A DNA stretch of 64,000 nt from Petrolisthes cinctipes (taxonomy: Eukaryota > Arthropoda > Malacostraca > Decapoda > Porcellanidae), in the NCBI GenBank assembly GCA_033782935.1, contig JAWQEG010000286.1, positions 371,001 to 435,000 of the forward strand, written 5' to 3'. Shown piece by piece: positions 44,701-54,959 of the stretch. How positions within the stretch are numbered: the stretch's first letter is position 1; each line of letters opens with the position of its first letter. A program made the translations under genes and the position numbers. Under the pieces are notes generated by a model. That model worked only from the letters and a program-made list of their open reading frames with translations. It was not told the DNA's origin and did no database searches.

Positions 44701-47700
44701 GAGACGTTTCCCCACTGACCCAGACTACACACCATTCACAAATCATCAGACAAATCACATCATTCACAACATAAAACACTCACCTGCCTGTGGTCCAGAC
44801 AACATCAGTAACATACACCTTAAACACTTTGGACCACAAGGCATACAAGCACTCACTAACATAGCAAACTACAGCTACTCACACAACACATTACCCAACA
44901 TCTGGAAACATGGAAACATTATCACCATCCCCAAACCAAATAAAGACCCCACACTACCCTCATCACACCGTCCCATCACTCTCCTTTGTACCCCCTCCAA
45001 AATCACTGAGCGCCTCATCATTAAACTAATCACACCACACATCCCCCTTGCATCTTCACAACATGGCTTCAGACCGCTACACTCAACAAACACCCTTCTT
45101 ACAGACCTCACACAAAGAATTTTTGATGGCATCAACTCAGATAGACCCCCACACAGAACACTCTTAGTTACATTAGACATTAGTAAAGCATTTGATGCCA
45201 TCCCCCGCCACAACCTCACAAACAAAATATACAACACAAACATGCATAATAACACCAAAAGATGGCTGGCCAGCTTCTTGGGAGGAAGAGTAGCCCATGT
45301 TACATTTGCTGGTCAGTCATCTAACATTAAAAATTTCACCAATGGTGTCCCCCAAGGCTCTGTACTCTCACCCACCCTTTTCAACCTATACATGCACGAC
45401 ATACCAACACCCCAGGCACCACAAATACAAATAGCCTCCTACGCAGACGACATAACACTCACATGTACACACAGAAACGCAGACACAGCCACCCTCATCC
45501 TCCAACCCTACCTCAACACACTCAATGCCTGGTTCACCACAAACAGACTTAAAATAGCACCCACCAAGTCAACTGTCACCCTTCTCACCAACTGGAACGC
45601 AGAACACCGCTACACACCACACCTCACCATAAACAACACACCTATACCACACACACACACACCCAAAATACTTGGCATAACATACAATACATCCATGACA
45701 TTCAAACAACATATTACGACCATCAAAAACAAATGCATGCAAAGACTTAAAGCCCTCAGATCACTTGCCAGCACAACATTCGGACATAACAAGGAAACCA
45801 CAACCACAGTATACAAACAATATATTCGATCAGTGATGGACTATGCAAGCCCTGCCTGGGCTTCAAACCTCACTGAGACTCATCACAACACCCTTCAAAC
45901 CATACAGAACAGAGCCCTAAAGACAATCACAGGCTGCACAGCTACCACACCCACAGACCACCTACACTATGAAACCAAAGTCCTCAAAATCAAGGATCAC
46001 CTTGACATGAGAGGCACACAAACACTTGCTGGGGCCTCCACAAACCCACACCATCCACTACACTACATGGCACAACACCCACACATGCCAAGGAACATCA
46101 AAACAACACCCAGTACACGATACCATACACAAATACTATCATCTCTCACACCCTGCCCACCCCAAACCAATCTCCAGAAACACATCCATACTCAAATCAC
46201 TCATCAATCCATCCAAACACTCAAAAACAACACTCAGCTGCATGCACGACCTCCTGACATCCACCCATCCGAATCCTCCCTTCCCCGTGAGGACAGAGTC
46301 CAGCTGGCCAGGCTGCGGTGTGGCCATCACCCGGCCCTTCTGACTTATCAGAAGAGGCTGGATGGAGCCATTGTGGATGCCTGTCCAGGATGTAACACAG
46401 CACCCCATTCTATTAAACACATCATTGAAGACTGCAACGCACACAACCACACTCGCCAACAACACAACATACACTCTCTGAGGGCACTGTGGGAAAGCCC
46501 GGTTCAGGCCATGACCTTCCTCAGGAGCTCGGGGCTGCTCGGCCAGACAGCTTGAGGAACTTCAACAACAACAACTAAAACCCCTGAGCCACCTATCCCA
46601 ATATCTTAAGCAAAGGTTTCTAAGGTTTCAAAACATCTTGGCGAAGGTGGTGAGTTGGGAAGGAAGTCAGCATGAAGGCTTGCTCGGAGGAATCCGAAGT
46701 GACAATGCCGCAATCTGGGCAATGTAAAATATACTCCATCAAGAAATATCATAGATAAATATATGTATATAAATAATTATACATATAATTTATGACAGAT
46801 CAGTATAATTCATGATTCTAGAGTTAGATTAAATGCAATTCAAATAACTAGTAAATTAAAAATATGACACAATTAGAGTAGAATTTATAAATGAAGAAAG
46901 ATAATAATGAATCAGCATTTCTCTTACCGGAACAATAAAGTTCAAGTTGTTGAGTTCCTCCAGCAACCGCAGTTTCAATAGGGGCTGAATCTTCTTATGA
47001 TGTGTCTGTTGAGTGAAAGAGAACTTGTCTTGAAGAGAATACAGAAAACATTCACTGTACTGTATATCCATTTTGGTAAATATACTGTTTTGGACAGAAT
47101 AGGATTCTTTGGACAATAATATATTTTACTAGTGTTTTTTTATGTGTTTTCAACTATTTTTAAATTCATTCCCGTCGCAATTTTTTTTTTTTTTTTTTTT
47201 TTTAGCCAAACCTAATCTGGACCGTGGCACACTACCAGGACCTAACTGGGGCAGACTACCGGGACCTAACCAGGGCAGACTACCGGGACCTTACCGGGGC
47301 AGACTACCGGGATTAGATTTCAAGTGTAAACTGTGCTCTACATCCATCCATGTCGGCTATTTCTATTTTCCCAGTAATCTGCCCTGGTTAGATCCCGGTA
47401 GCCTGCCCTGGTTAGGTCCCGGTAGTCTGCCCCGGTTAAGTCCCGGTAGTGTGCCGCGGTCCAGATTAGGTTAGGTCAGGTTAGGTTTGGCTAAATAAAA
47501 AAAAAAAAAAAAATGCGACGGAAATGAATATCAAAATCGTTGAAAACACATAAAAAAACACTAGTAAAATATATCATTGTCCAAAGAATCCTATTCTGTC
47601 CGAAACAGTAAATTTACCTATATTTTCAACTAAAGGAATATATAATAATTATACCCTATATACCATATGTAACTCACTGATGTCTGTTGAGTGAAAGAGA

Positions 47701-48753
47701 ACTTGTCTTGCAGAGAATACAGAAAATATTCACTGTACTGTATATATATTTTCAACTAAAGGAATATATAATATACCCTATATACCATATGTAACTCACT
47801 GATTGAGATGTTATATTTCAGCAAGAGAGTAAAAATTTTAATAAAAATCAATTTTACAAAGTCATAAAATTCTTCCTACCAGAAACACTGAGCAAATCTT
47901 GCAAAAGCTGGCGCCTCTGTTTTTCCTCAGCTCTGCGCCCACGGTGTTTTGCACTTTCTGCAAAAAGGAAAATAATTAAATCAGACAATCTGGTGGTGCA
48001 ATTTATTTGTATGATCAAGATGGAAAACCTTTCTGCTCTTTTGGTATGGATATGTTTCCCACCTCCCTACCAAACTAGTCATTTTTAAAAACTGAAAATA
48101 TTAAGAAATGGTCCCAATCTACCTGCCACCTAACGTTAGTATAAACCAACCCTACACAATGTACAATAAAACCAAATAACCTATAAAACTTTCATAAAAT
48201 TGGCCTATCTTACCTGGTTGGCTGTCTTGTCACATTTCAATAGATGGCTCATATAAACCTTACTTTCAATAAAGATTAGGGGCAGCCCATATCTATGCAC
48301 AAGACTTATTTTAACCTGTTAACAAGCACCATCAAGAAATATTTGTCAGCTCCTACTAATTGCAAATGAAAGATGATATTTAGTAAGTTTTGCACAATAA
48401 GTTTTATACCGAAAGTATTGGCAGTAACAGATGAGTCCATATTGCCTACCTGAATCATCCTCCTGTTTTGGGAGAAACAGCGAAGGTACAGCATCAGCCT
48501 TCAGTGATCTTGTTGCCTGTGGAGACTTGTTCAGGAGCTTCCTCTTGATGCTGTAATTCTGTTTGTAATCTGCTGCCTTAAAATGACAGGAGCAAACTCT
48601 GGCAGTCTCTGGGTTTAGTTTATCTGCCCGATAGCACGAATGATTCCACTGTTTTAACACTGATTTTGTCCTTGGAAATCTATAAAAATGGCAATTTTCT
48701 TGTTTCTTGCTCCTGTTATTGCTATTGCACCCGTAAACAGCACACCTTGTCAT
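41790..48753 (-). CDS. THAP-domain coiled-coil protein, four proposed exons
   Basis: Exon 1 (48753-48450) starts at ATG and encodes a THAP zinc finger: MTRCAVYGCNSN (C4, C9), FYRFP, W36, C54xCH56, and AVPSLF at the end. It ends GATTCAG|GTAGGC in phase 1. Exon 2 (47957-47880) joins in phase 1 and encodes a basic helix (KHRGRRAEEKQRRQLLQDLL). A tentative exon 3 (46993-46928) and exon 4 (42298-41790) also fit phase 1. Exon 4 encodes about 110 residues of heptad-rich coiled coil, then a hydrophobic C-terminal segment (ICILTALLCFCFVLC) and TGA. THAP domains bind DNA; the coiled coil suggests oligomers, and the hydrophobic tail a possible membrane anchor, unusual for a THAP protein. The exon 1-2 join is firm; the acceptors of exons 3 and 4 (TAAG|AA, CCAAG|AG) are weak. 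The LINE at 42781-46573 sits in the last intron, antisense. Confidence 0.62.
42781..46573 (+). mobile_element. Full-length 2A-bearing LINE
   Basis: About 3.79 kb, flanked by perfect ACTAAAACCCCTG duplications (42768-42780 and 46574-46586). It starts with a short GC-rich leader and ends in AAC repeats. One long undamaged reading frame fills it. Two truncated relatives lie at 6209-7465 and 18695-18744. Perfect duplications and the intact frame point to recent insertion. Confidence 0.95.
42806..46555 (+). CDS. LINE polyprotein: 2A-like motif, PHD finger, AP endonuclease, reverse transcriptase
   Basis: The frame is open for 1249 codons to TGA. A hydrophobic LLLL precedes GDIESNPGP (codons ~72-80, 43019-43045), a 2A-type ribosome-skipping motif (D-x-E-x-NPG|P). 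Next come a C4HC3 PHD-like finger (CPTC...CNSC...HLSC...CSTC, codons ~86-135), a proline-rich linker, and an APE-type endonuclease (~205-430: LQLNIDG, LQETKL, LGGDFNAK, GSDHLP). The RT (~600-930) shows ITIPKPNKDP, QHGFRP, LDISKAFD, VPQGSVLSP and YADD at 879-882, and the C-terminus has a zinc knuckle CPGC...H...C. No in-frame ATG exists before the 2A motif; 42806 is GTG. An ATG at 42843 lies in the +1 frame and ends at 43016, overlapping the 2A region. Initiation is therefore non-AUG, by frameshift, or from an upstream host transcript. PHD fingers are known in CR1/L2-type elements; the clade is not settled. Confidence 0.93.
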   Translation: MGPPPKAPEEGSYGGQTVTTSPRPPPGGASPWGRLRSPGQYHTLTQHTQLHIFSSPRNDSPAVISRLLLLAGDIESNPGPINKYTCPTCSKPITSSRQTKGSVQCNSCKNWTHLSCTTLASMKHYTNTWTCSTCPSPLPSLPYAPPPPSPSLPPPSPLPTPTPPSPLPTFPPPSPLLPTPTTPPPPSPLHSPLPRAAAPNTHRTHNINILQLNIDGINTKKQELTHFIIQHNIHIAILQETKLRNTNKTPTFTNFTTIRQDRANGNGGGLITLVHKSLNYIETSGELKSLLPHHDTTTEIQSIKVRTGKSSNISIVNLYIHPQTSPTVPQNFSPQLHLITNQPDLILGGDFNAKTSAWYVNNPDTDRGLEILAQTDNLISLNNPHQHTHIPHQALFQPSSPDISFCSPNLAPRTSWRVVRTLGSDHLPIIITTKTRITPVGHRHTNTNYKSANWETFTMETEQHFETLNSTPITNINTAVQKFNTIIQNADKQHIPRGNRRKHNPNFTTEIQDLIKQRDTLKHTSPTPLTQHTINQIQALNTQINNKIKEQKTLNWQSFVNTLNHTTNTSKLYKTLNSITLSNSNTTQSHAAITTTDTIPSNKQQANTLIQHFSHVSHLHPHPEDRRVIRRKRRFPTDPDYTPFTNHQTNHIIHNIKHSPACGPDNISNIHLKHFGPQGIQALTNIANYSYSHNTLPNIWKHGNIITIPKPNKDPTLPSSHRPITLLCTPSKITERLIIKLITPHIPLASSQHGFRPLHSTNTLLTDLTQRIFDGINSDRPPHRTLLVTLDISKAFDAIPRHNLTNKIYNTNMHNNTKRWLASFLGGRVAHVTFAGQSSNIKNFTNGVPQGSVLSPTLFNLYMHDIPTPQAPQIQIASYADDITLTCTHRNADTATLILQPYLNTLNAWFTTNRLKIAPTKSTVTLLTNWNAEHRYTPHLTINNTPIPHTHTPKILGITYNTSMTFKQHITTIKNKCMQRLKALRSLASTTFGHNKETTTTVYKQYIRSVMDYASPAWASNLTETHHNTLQTIQNRALKTITGCTATTPTDHLHYETKVLKIKDHLDMRGTQTLAGASTNPHHPLHYMAQHPHMPRNIKTTPSTRYHTQILSSLTPCPPQTNLQKHIHTQITHQSIQTLKNNTQLHARPPDIHPSESSLPREDRVQLARLRCGHHPALLTYQKRLDGAIVDACPGCNTAPHSIKHIIEDCNAHNHTRQQHNIHSLRALWESPVQAMTFLRSSGLLGQTA
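46587..46925. other. THAP-gene intron sequence, no firm exon
   Basis: A minus-strand stretch near 46640-46725 reads CPDCGIVTSDSSEQAF before a stop. It could be an alternative terminal exon of the THAP gene but lacks a clear donor or acceptor. Confidence 0.3.
47092..47605. mobile_element. Foldback element with telomere-like repeats in its arms
   Basis: Arms aggattctttggacaataat...ttttcaac (47100) and gttgaaaac...attgtccaaagaatcct (47550) are inverted. Inward they continue with the T-run/A-run, ccaaacctaatctggacc and 22-bp units of ctaccgggacctaacc. The loop is at about 47320-47385. It lies between exons 2 and 3 of the THAP gene. Confidence 0.82.
47620..47810. repeat. ~127-bp tandem duplication
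   Basis: attttcaactaaaggaatatataat...atgtaactcactga occurs at 47620 and 47747. The intervening gtctgttgagtgaaagagaacttgtct also matches 47005-47070 near the proposed exon 3. Confidence 0.75.
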
Positions 48754-48754
48754 T

Positions 48755-48925
48755 GTTCTTATAGAGAAAAAAAGCTGGAGTCACTGAGATACACGCAAAG
48801 CCAAGGCAAAACTCCTCTGTGCGTCCGTGTTTGGGTCTCCAGTGACGTCACGGCTGTATGGCGCGGTGCATTGTGGGTAAAACAAGTGCTCAGTGAACTA
48901 TCCTTACTGTCTCTCATCCTTGTGA
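48755..48925 (-). promoter_or_regulatory. Promoter region of the THAP gene
   Basis: Directly upstream of the ATG on the minus strand. Contains a CRE TGACGTCA at about 48842-48849 and GC-rich sequence. The distal half matches the CRE cluster at 40180-40270. Confidence 0.5.
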
Positions 48926-49019
48926 GTGAGAACCCCCTATTGGCTGATTAGCCTTCTTTAACCTTTCCTTGAATTCAAAGTTTCAAAATTCATATTGAAT
49001 ATTTTGGTTTTCCCCACAA

Positions 49020-49215
49020 TTAATAACCAAACCCAACCTTTCAACCTTCACTCACTAAACAGTCCAACACTCTCTGCATCTCTTCTGGACCATTACAAAT
49101 CAAAACTATATCATCTGCATAAATCTAAGTCCAAAAGTTTCCTGTTCTCTCCCCAAGGTATTACCTGCATTGGTTTCTGTTGCAACACATTGCATAACAG
49201 TAATCAATGGCCATA
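49020..49215 (-). pseudogene. LINE reverse-transcriptase fragment
   Basis: On the minus strand TATGCAGATGATATAG encodes YADDIVLI, followed by CNGPEEMQRVLDCLVSEG, the RT catalytic block of a LINE not otherwise seen in the window. Short and isolated. Confidence 0.6.
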
Positions 49216-49806
49216 TAAACAACAAAGGCAACAAAACTCTACCCAGAACCACACTGGACTTCACTTCAAATGAATCACTCACAACACACTCTACTCAGAA
49301 TCACACTGGACTTCACTTCAAATGAATCACTCACACAACACTCTACCCAGAATTACACTGGACTTCACTTCAAATGAATCACTCACACAACACTCTACCC
49401 AGAATCACACTGGATTTCACTTCAAATGAATCACTCACACAACACTCTACCCAGAATTACACTGGACTTCACTTCAAATGAATCACTCACACAACACTCT
49501 ACCCAGAATTACACTGGACTTCACTTCAAATGAATCACTCACACAACACTCTACCCAGAATCACACTGGACTTCACTTCAAATGAATCACTCACACAACA
49601 CTCTACCCAGAATTACACTGGACTTCACTTCAAATGAATCACTCACACAACACACTACCCAGAATCACACTGGACTTCACTTCAAATGAATCACTCACAC
49701 AACACTCTACCCAGAATTACACTGGACTTCACTTCAAATGAATCACTCACACAACACACTACCCAGAATCACACTGGACTTCACTTCAAATGAATCACTC
49801 ACACAA
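49215..49806. repeat. 52-bp minisatellite (about 11 units)
   Basis: Unit ctacccagaatyacactgga / cttcacttcaaatgaatcactcacacaacact, nearly identical between units. Its first unit continues from the LINE fragment, so the array grew from LINE sequence. Confidence 0.92.
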
Positions 49807-49852
49807 CCATCTAACATCAATTTACAAAATGTGTGCTCATGCATGTCTACTC

Positions 49853-50174
49853 ATAGGTTGATTCCACAGTGGTATTGGTTTGTTAGCTTCCCAATCATCC
49901 ACATTGTAAGTAAGGCTTCATTATTTTAGGGTTGATTCCACAGTGGTATTGGTTTGTTAGCTTCCCAACCAACCACACCTGTAAGGCTTCATTATTTTAC
50001 CAAAGCTGAGTATCCACATTCACAAAATCTATAAAACAGTAAGATAATGATGATCACTGCATAGTTTACTCACCAAATTCATTAAATAATAATTCACCCA
50101 TAAGTCATTAACAAAGCTAGTATTCTTTTGTTTGCGTGCTTACCAACCAATACCAACCACTGTGGAATTAACCC
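49853..50174. mobile_element. M1 MITE with a partial copy in front
   Basis: Complete copy 49929-50174 (GGGTTGATTCCACAGT ... ACTGTGGAATTAACCC). Bases 49853-49928 are the first 75 bp of the same element repeated in tandem. Confidence 0.85.
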
Positions 50175-50500
50175 AGATTCTATTGTTGGTGAAAAGGAAG
50201 GTCTGTGATTCCTCCAAACTATGCCATGAAACAAGACTCCCTCAATAGTACTAATAGGGGATCTGTTTCATGGTATAATTTGGAGGAATCAGTAGCACTC
50301 AATAATAAAAATAATAATAATAATATTCTCTTGTAAGTGAATTGGAAGGCTACTGATTCCTCCAAACTATTTTTCCAAGCAAGATATAGAACACCATTAT
50401 TTTTGTTCATCTGGTCCTGTTTCCTGACATACTTTGGAGGAATCAAGACATTCTAATGTAACAAAAGGGAATAATAAATTATCCCCTTAAGGAAGTGTTG
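50175..50500. mobile_element. M3 MITE copies
   Basis: Two adjacent diverged copies of a family with gattcctccaaactat and catactttggaggaatc arms and a ttatccccttaa right end. Related to 52685-54199 and 55858-56016. Confidence 0.7.
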
Positions 50501-50549
50501 TTATTGTTGTATATTGTGGAGTTATTGTCTGATAGGTATAACACATGAC

Positions 50550-50715
50550 TGGTTGTTGCTGTCTGACTGATTGACTGGCTGGCTGGCTGATTGACTGGCT
50601 GGCTGATTGACTGGCTGGCTGACTGATTGACTGGCTGGCTGGCTGGCTGGCTGATTGGCTGGCTGGCTGACTGGCTGACTGACTGACTGGCTGGCTGTCT
50701 GACTGACTGTCTGGT
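50550..50715. repeat. CTGGCTGACTGATTGA minisatellite
   Basis: Tetranucleotide-based (CTGG/CTGA)n mix, about 165 bp. Confidence 0.95.
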
Positions 50716-50737
50716 ACTGTTTATGGTGTGGAGAGGG

Positions 50738-52105
50738 CAGAATCCTCCTTTCCCTTCCCTTCTCATCCCTTCCTTTCCCTCTCCCTCCTTTCCTTGTCCC
50801 TTTCATTCCCTTCCTTCCTTTCCTTCCCTCATCGTCTCATCCCTTTCATTCCTCTCCCTCCTTCCCTTCCCTCATCGTCTCATCCCTTCCATTCCCTCTC
50901 CCTCCTTCATGTCATCCCTTCATTTCCTTCTCTCTTCTCATCCCTTCCCTTCCCTCCTTTCCTTCTCTCCTCTTCTCATCCCTTTCATTCCTCTCCCTCC
51001 TTCCTTTCCCTTTCATTCCTCTCCCTCCTTTCCTTCCCTTCCCTTCCCTCTCCCTCCTTTCCTTCCCTTCCCTTCCCTTCTCATCCCTTCCATTCCTCTC
51101 CCTCCTTCCCTTCCCTCACCTTCTTATCCCTTCCTTTCATTCTCTCCTCTTCTCATCCCTCCCTTCTCTCCTCTTCTTGCCCCTTCCCTTCCCTCCCTTC
51201 ACTTCCTTCACTTCCCTTCCTATCCCTTCCATTCCTTCCATCCTTTCCTTGTCCCTTTCATTCCTTCCCTCCTTTCCTTGTCCCTTTCATTCCTCTCCCT
51301 CCTTCCTTTCCCTCACCGTCTCATCCCTTTCATTCCTCTCCCTCCTTCCTTTCCCTCACCGTCTCATCCCTTTCATTCCTCTCCCTCCTTCCTTTCCCTT
51401 CCATTCCTCTCCCTCCTTCCCTTCCCTCACCGTCTCATTCCTTCCATCCCTCTCCCTCCTTTCCTTCCCTCCTTCTTGTCATCCCTTCCATTCCCTCTCC
51501 CTCCTTTCCTTCCCTTCCCTTCTCATCCCTCTCCCTCCTTTCCTTCCCTTCTCATCCCCTTCCATTCCCCTCCCTCCTTCCCTTCCCTCACCGTCTCATT
51601 CCTTCCATCCCTCTCCCTCCTTTCCTTCCCTCCTTCTTGTCATCCCTTCCATTCCCTCTCCCTCCTTTCCTTCCCTTCTCATCCCCTTCCATTCCCCTCC
51701 CTCTTTCCCTTCCCTCCTTTCCTTGTCCCTTTCATTCCTCTCCCTCCTTCCCTTCTCTCCTCTTCTCATCCCTTCCATTCCGTTCTCTCATCTTCTCATC
51801 CCTTCCATTCCCTTCTCTCCTCTTCTCATCCCTTCCATTCCGTTCTCTCATCTTCTCATCCCTTCCATTCCCTTCCCTCCTTGTCATCCCTTCCATTCCT
51901 TCTCCCACCTTCTCATCCCTTCCTTTCCTTCTCCCTCCTTGTCATCCCTTCCTTTCCTTCTCTCCTTGTCTCATCCCTTCCATTCCCTCTCCCTCCTTCT
52001 TGTCATCCCTTCCTTTCCTTCTCTCTTCTTCTCATCCCTTCCCTTCCCTCCCCTTCCCTTCCCTTCCCTTCCCCTCCTTCACTTCCTTTCCCTCTCATTT
52101 ACTCC
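50738..52105. repeat. 1.37-kb polypyrimidine tract
   Basis: Almost only C and T on the plus strand, in 20-45-bp units such as ctcatcccttccattccctc and ctccctcctttccttccc. Long open frames across it are artefacts of purine absence. It could form triplex (H-DNA). Confidence 0.97.
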
Positions 52106-52339
52106 TTCTGCTCCATGTTTGTCAAAGAATTGGTAATATCTTGTAGTAATTCTAAAGTAATAATTCAATTTTATTTTATCTCATCCATAAATTGATTCAT
52201 GTGTATTATTTTGTACCATTCATAAATTAATGAGGTTGTATTTTGTTACAGATTTGTTCTGTGTTCATCCTTCCATCAACAACAACAACAACAATAACTA
52301 CAACAACAACTATACAAGAATAATTTGTTATGTGAGTGT

Positions 52340-52472
52340 TTTATGGAGTTACTGTGTGTGTGTGTGTGTGTGTATTTGTCACACACACACAATATGTTAC
52401 TGTTGTTATAATACCTGTGTCTGTGTGTATTTGTCACACACACACACATATATATAATAACAGCAGTAACAT

Positions 52473-52505
<33 letters not shown>

Positions 52506-52636
52506 TATTTCTCTCTTCACACACACACAAAATGTTAATGTTAATGTTATAAAAACTGAGTGTATGTGTATTTGTCACACACACGCACACACAATATGTT
52601 ATATTGTTATTATAATACCTGTGTGTGTGTGTTTTG

Positions 52637-52674
<38 letters not shown>

Positions 52675-52682
52675 ATAATAAC
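52340..52682. repeat. (GT)n/(CA)n cassette array
   Basis: Five cassettes of gtgtgtatttgtcacacacac aatatgtta...ttataatacc, with GT and CA runs that can fold on each other. Confidence 0.9.
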
Positions 52683-52684
52683 AC

Positions 52685-54199
52685 TAAGGAGATAATTCAC
52701 TTTTGGTAAATTGGAGTGCCTTGATTCCTCCAAAGTATGCCAGAAAACAGCATGACAATGTGTGTGTGTGTGTGTATTATTCCTGTGTGTGTGTATTATT
52801 CCTGTGTGTGTGTGTTACTCCTGTGTATGTGTGTGTATTATTCCTGTGTGTGTGTGTATTATTCCTGTGTGTGTGTGTGTATTATTCCTGTGTGTGTATT
52901 ATTCCCATGTGTGTGTGTGTGTGTATTATTCCTGTGTGTGTGTGAATTATTCCTCTGTGTGTGTATTATTCCTTTGTGTGTGTATTATTCCTTTGTGTGT
53001 GTGTATTATTCCTGTGTGTGTGTGTGTGTATTATTCCTGTGTGTGTGTGTGTGTATTATTCCTGTGTGTATGTGTGTATTATTCCTCTGTGTGTGTGTGT
53101 ATTATTCCTGTGTGTGTGTATTATTCCTGTGTTTGTGTGTATTATTCCTGTGTGTGTGTGTGTGTATTATTCCTGTGTGTGTGTGTATGTATTATTCCTG
53201 TGTGTGTGTGTGTATTATTCCTGTGTGTGTGTGTATTATTCCTGTGTGTGTGTGTGTGTGTGTATTATTCCTGTGTGTGTGTGTATGTATTATTCCTGTG
53301 TGTGTGTGTGTATTATTCCTGTGTGTGTGTGTATTATTCCTGTGTGTGTATTATTCCTTTGTGTGTGTGTATATTATTTCTCTGTGTGTGTGTATTATTC
53401 CTCTGTGTGTGTGTGTGTGTGTATTATTCCTGTGTGTGTGTGTTATTCCTGTGTGTGTGTGTGTGTGTGTATTATTCCTGTGTGTGTGTGTATTATTCCT
53501 CTGTGTGTGTGTGTGTGAGTGTGTGTGTGGATTATTCCTATGTGTGTGTATTATTCCTGTGTGTGTGTGTGTATTATTCCTGTGTGTGTGTATTATTCCT
53601 GTGTGTGTGTGTATGTGTGTATTATTCCTGTGTGTGTGCATTATTCCTCTGTGTGTGTGTGTGTGTATTATTCCTGTGTGTGTGTATTATTCCTGTGTGT
53701 GTGTGTGTGTGTGTGTATTATTCCTGTGTGTGTGTCTGTGTTATTCCTGTGTGTGTGTGTGTGTGTGTATTATTCCTCTGTGTGTGTGTGTGAGTGTGTG
53801 TGTATTATTCCTCTGTGTGTGTGTATTATTCCTGTGTGTGTGTGTGTGTATTATTCCTGTGTGTGTGTGTGTGTATTATTCCTGTGTGTGTGTGTGTATT
53901 ATTCCTTTGTGTGTTCTGTTGCTTGGAATAGTTTGGAGGAATCAATTGCTCCACCAACACTGTAAGGGGGAAGTTTTGTGTTGGTAATTCTGGAGCAACT
54001 GAATCCTCCAAACTTATTTTTCCAAGCAACAGAAGACCCTTATTTTTTTTTATCATCTGGTCCTGTTTCCTGACATACTTTGGAGGAATCTGGAGCAACT
54101 CATTCCTCCAAACTATTTTTCCAAGCAACAGAACAACATCCTGGCATACTTTGAAGGAATCAAGACACTCCAATGTAACCAAAGTGAATTATCCCCTTA
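52685..54199. mobile_element. M3 MITE expanded by an internal minisatellite
   Basis: Left end aaggagataattcacttttgg and right end ccaaagtgaattatcccctt are inverted, with inner gattcctccaaagtatgcc and ggcatactttgaaggaatc also inverted. The centre is the GTATTATTCCT array at 52758-53912. Confidence 0.85.
52758..53912. repeat. GTATTATTCCTGTGTGTGTGT minisatellite, ~50 units
   Basis: Units of 18-34 bp: tattattcc(t) plus a variable GT run. Open frames across it (repeats of IIPVCVC) are artefacts. Confidence 0.97.
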
Positions 54200-54469
54200 A
54201 GTTATATTTAAACCCTTACAGGTATAAAATTATCACTGATGTTATTATAATATTTGTCTGTGTGTATGAGTGAGATCTCTCTCTCTCTATCACACACACA
54301 CACACACAGTATTATAATTACATCAATAATTTTTACTTGAACCCTACACCCTTTCAGGTATAAATTAATTGACAGATTCACCTGGTGGGATGATATGTAA
54401 ATAATATAGAGGTGTTCTAATAAATTATACCAAATAATTTTGTATTTATTTTTCCTCTTACAGTATGTT

Positions 54470-54935
54470 AGTGTTCTCTCTCTTCTCCTCTTTCCTCTCT
54501 TCTCTCTCTCTTCTCTTGTGTCCTCCTCCTCTCTCTTCTCTTGTGTCCTCCTCCTCTCTCTTCTCTTGTGTCCTCCTTCTCTCTCTTCTCTTGTGTCCTC
54601 CTCCTCCTCTCTCTTCTCTTGTGTCCTCCTCCCTCTTCTCTTGTGTCCTTCTCTTCTCCTCTTGTGGTCTCCTCTCTCTCTTCTCTTGTGTTCTCCTTAT
54701 CTCTCTTCTCTTGTGTCCTCCTATCTCTTCTCTTGTGTCCTTCTCTTCTCCTCTTGTGGTCTCCTCTCTCTTCTCTTGTGTCCTCCTTCTCTCTCTTCTC
54801 TTGTGTTCTCCTTATCTCTCTTCTCTTGTGTTCTCCTTATCTCTCTTCTCTTGTGTCCTTCTCTTCTTCTTCTCTTCTCTTGTGTCCTCCTCTCTCTTCT
54901 CTTGTGTCCTTCTCTTCTTCTCTTCTCACTACACA
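54470..54935. repeat. TCTCTTCTCTTGTGTCCTCC minisatellite
   Basis: About 20 pyrimidine-rich units of 20-30 bp, nearly all carrying ttctcttgtg. Coding frames are artefacts. Confidence 0.95.
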
Positions 54936-54959
54936 CCTGTAAAGTAGACAAATTAATTA

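Noticed and set aside
50723..52195. Long plus-strand open frames (470-490 codons) rich in Pro, Ser, Leu, Phe
   Set aside because: They exist in all frames because the tract is almost purine-free, so stop codons cannot occur. No coding signal.
52737..53987. 416-codon open frame of IIPVCVCV repeats
   Set aside because: Pure translation of the GTATTATTCC(GT)n minisatellite.
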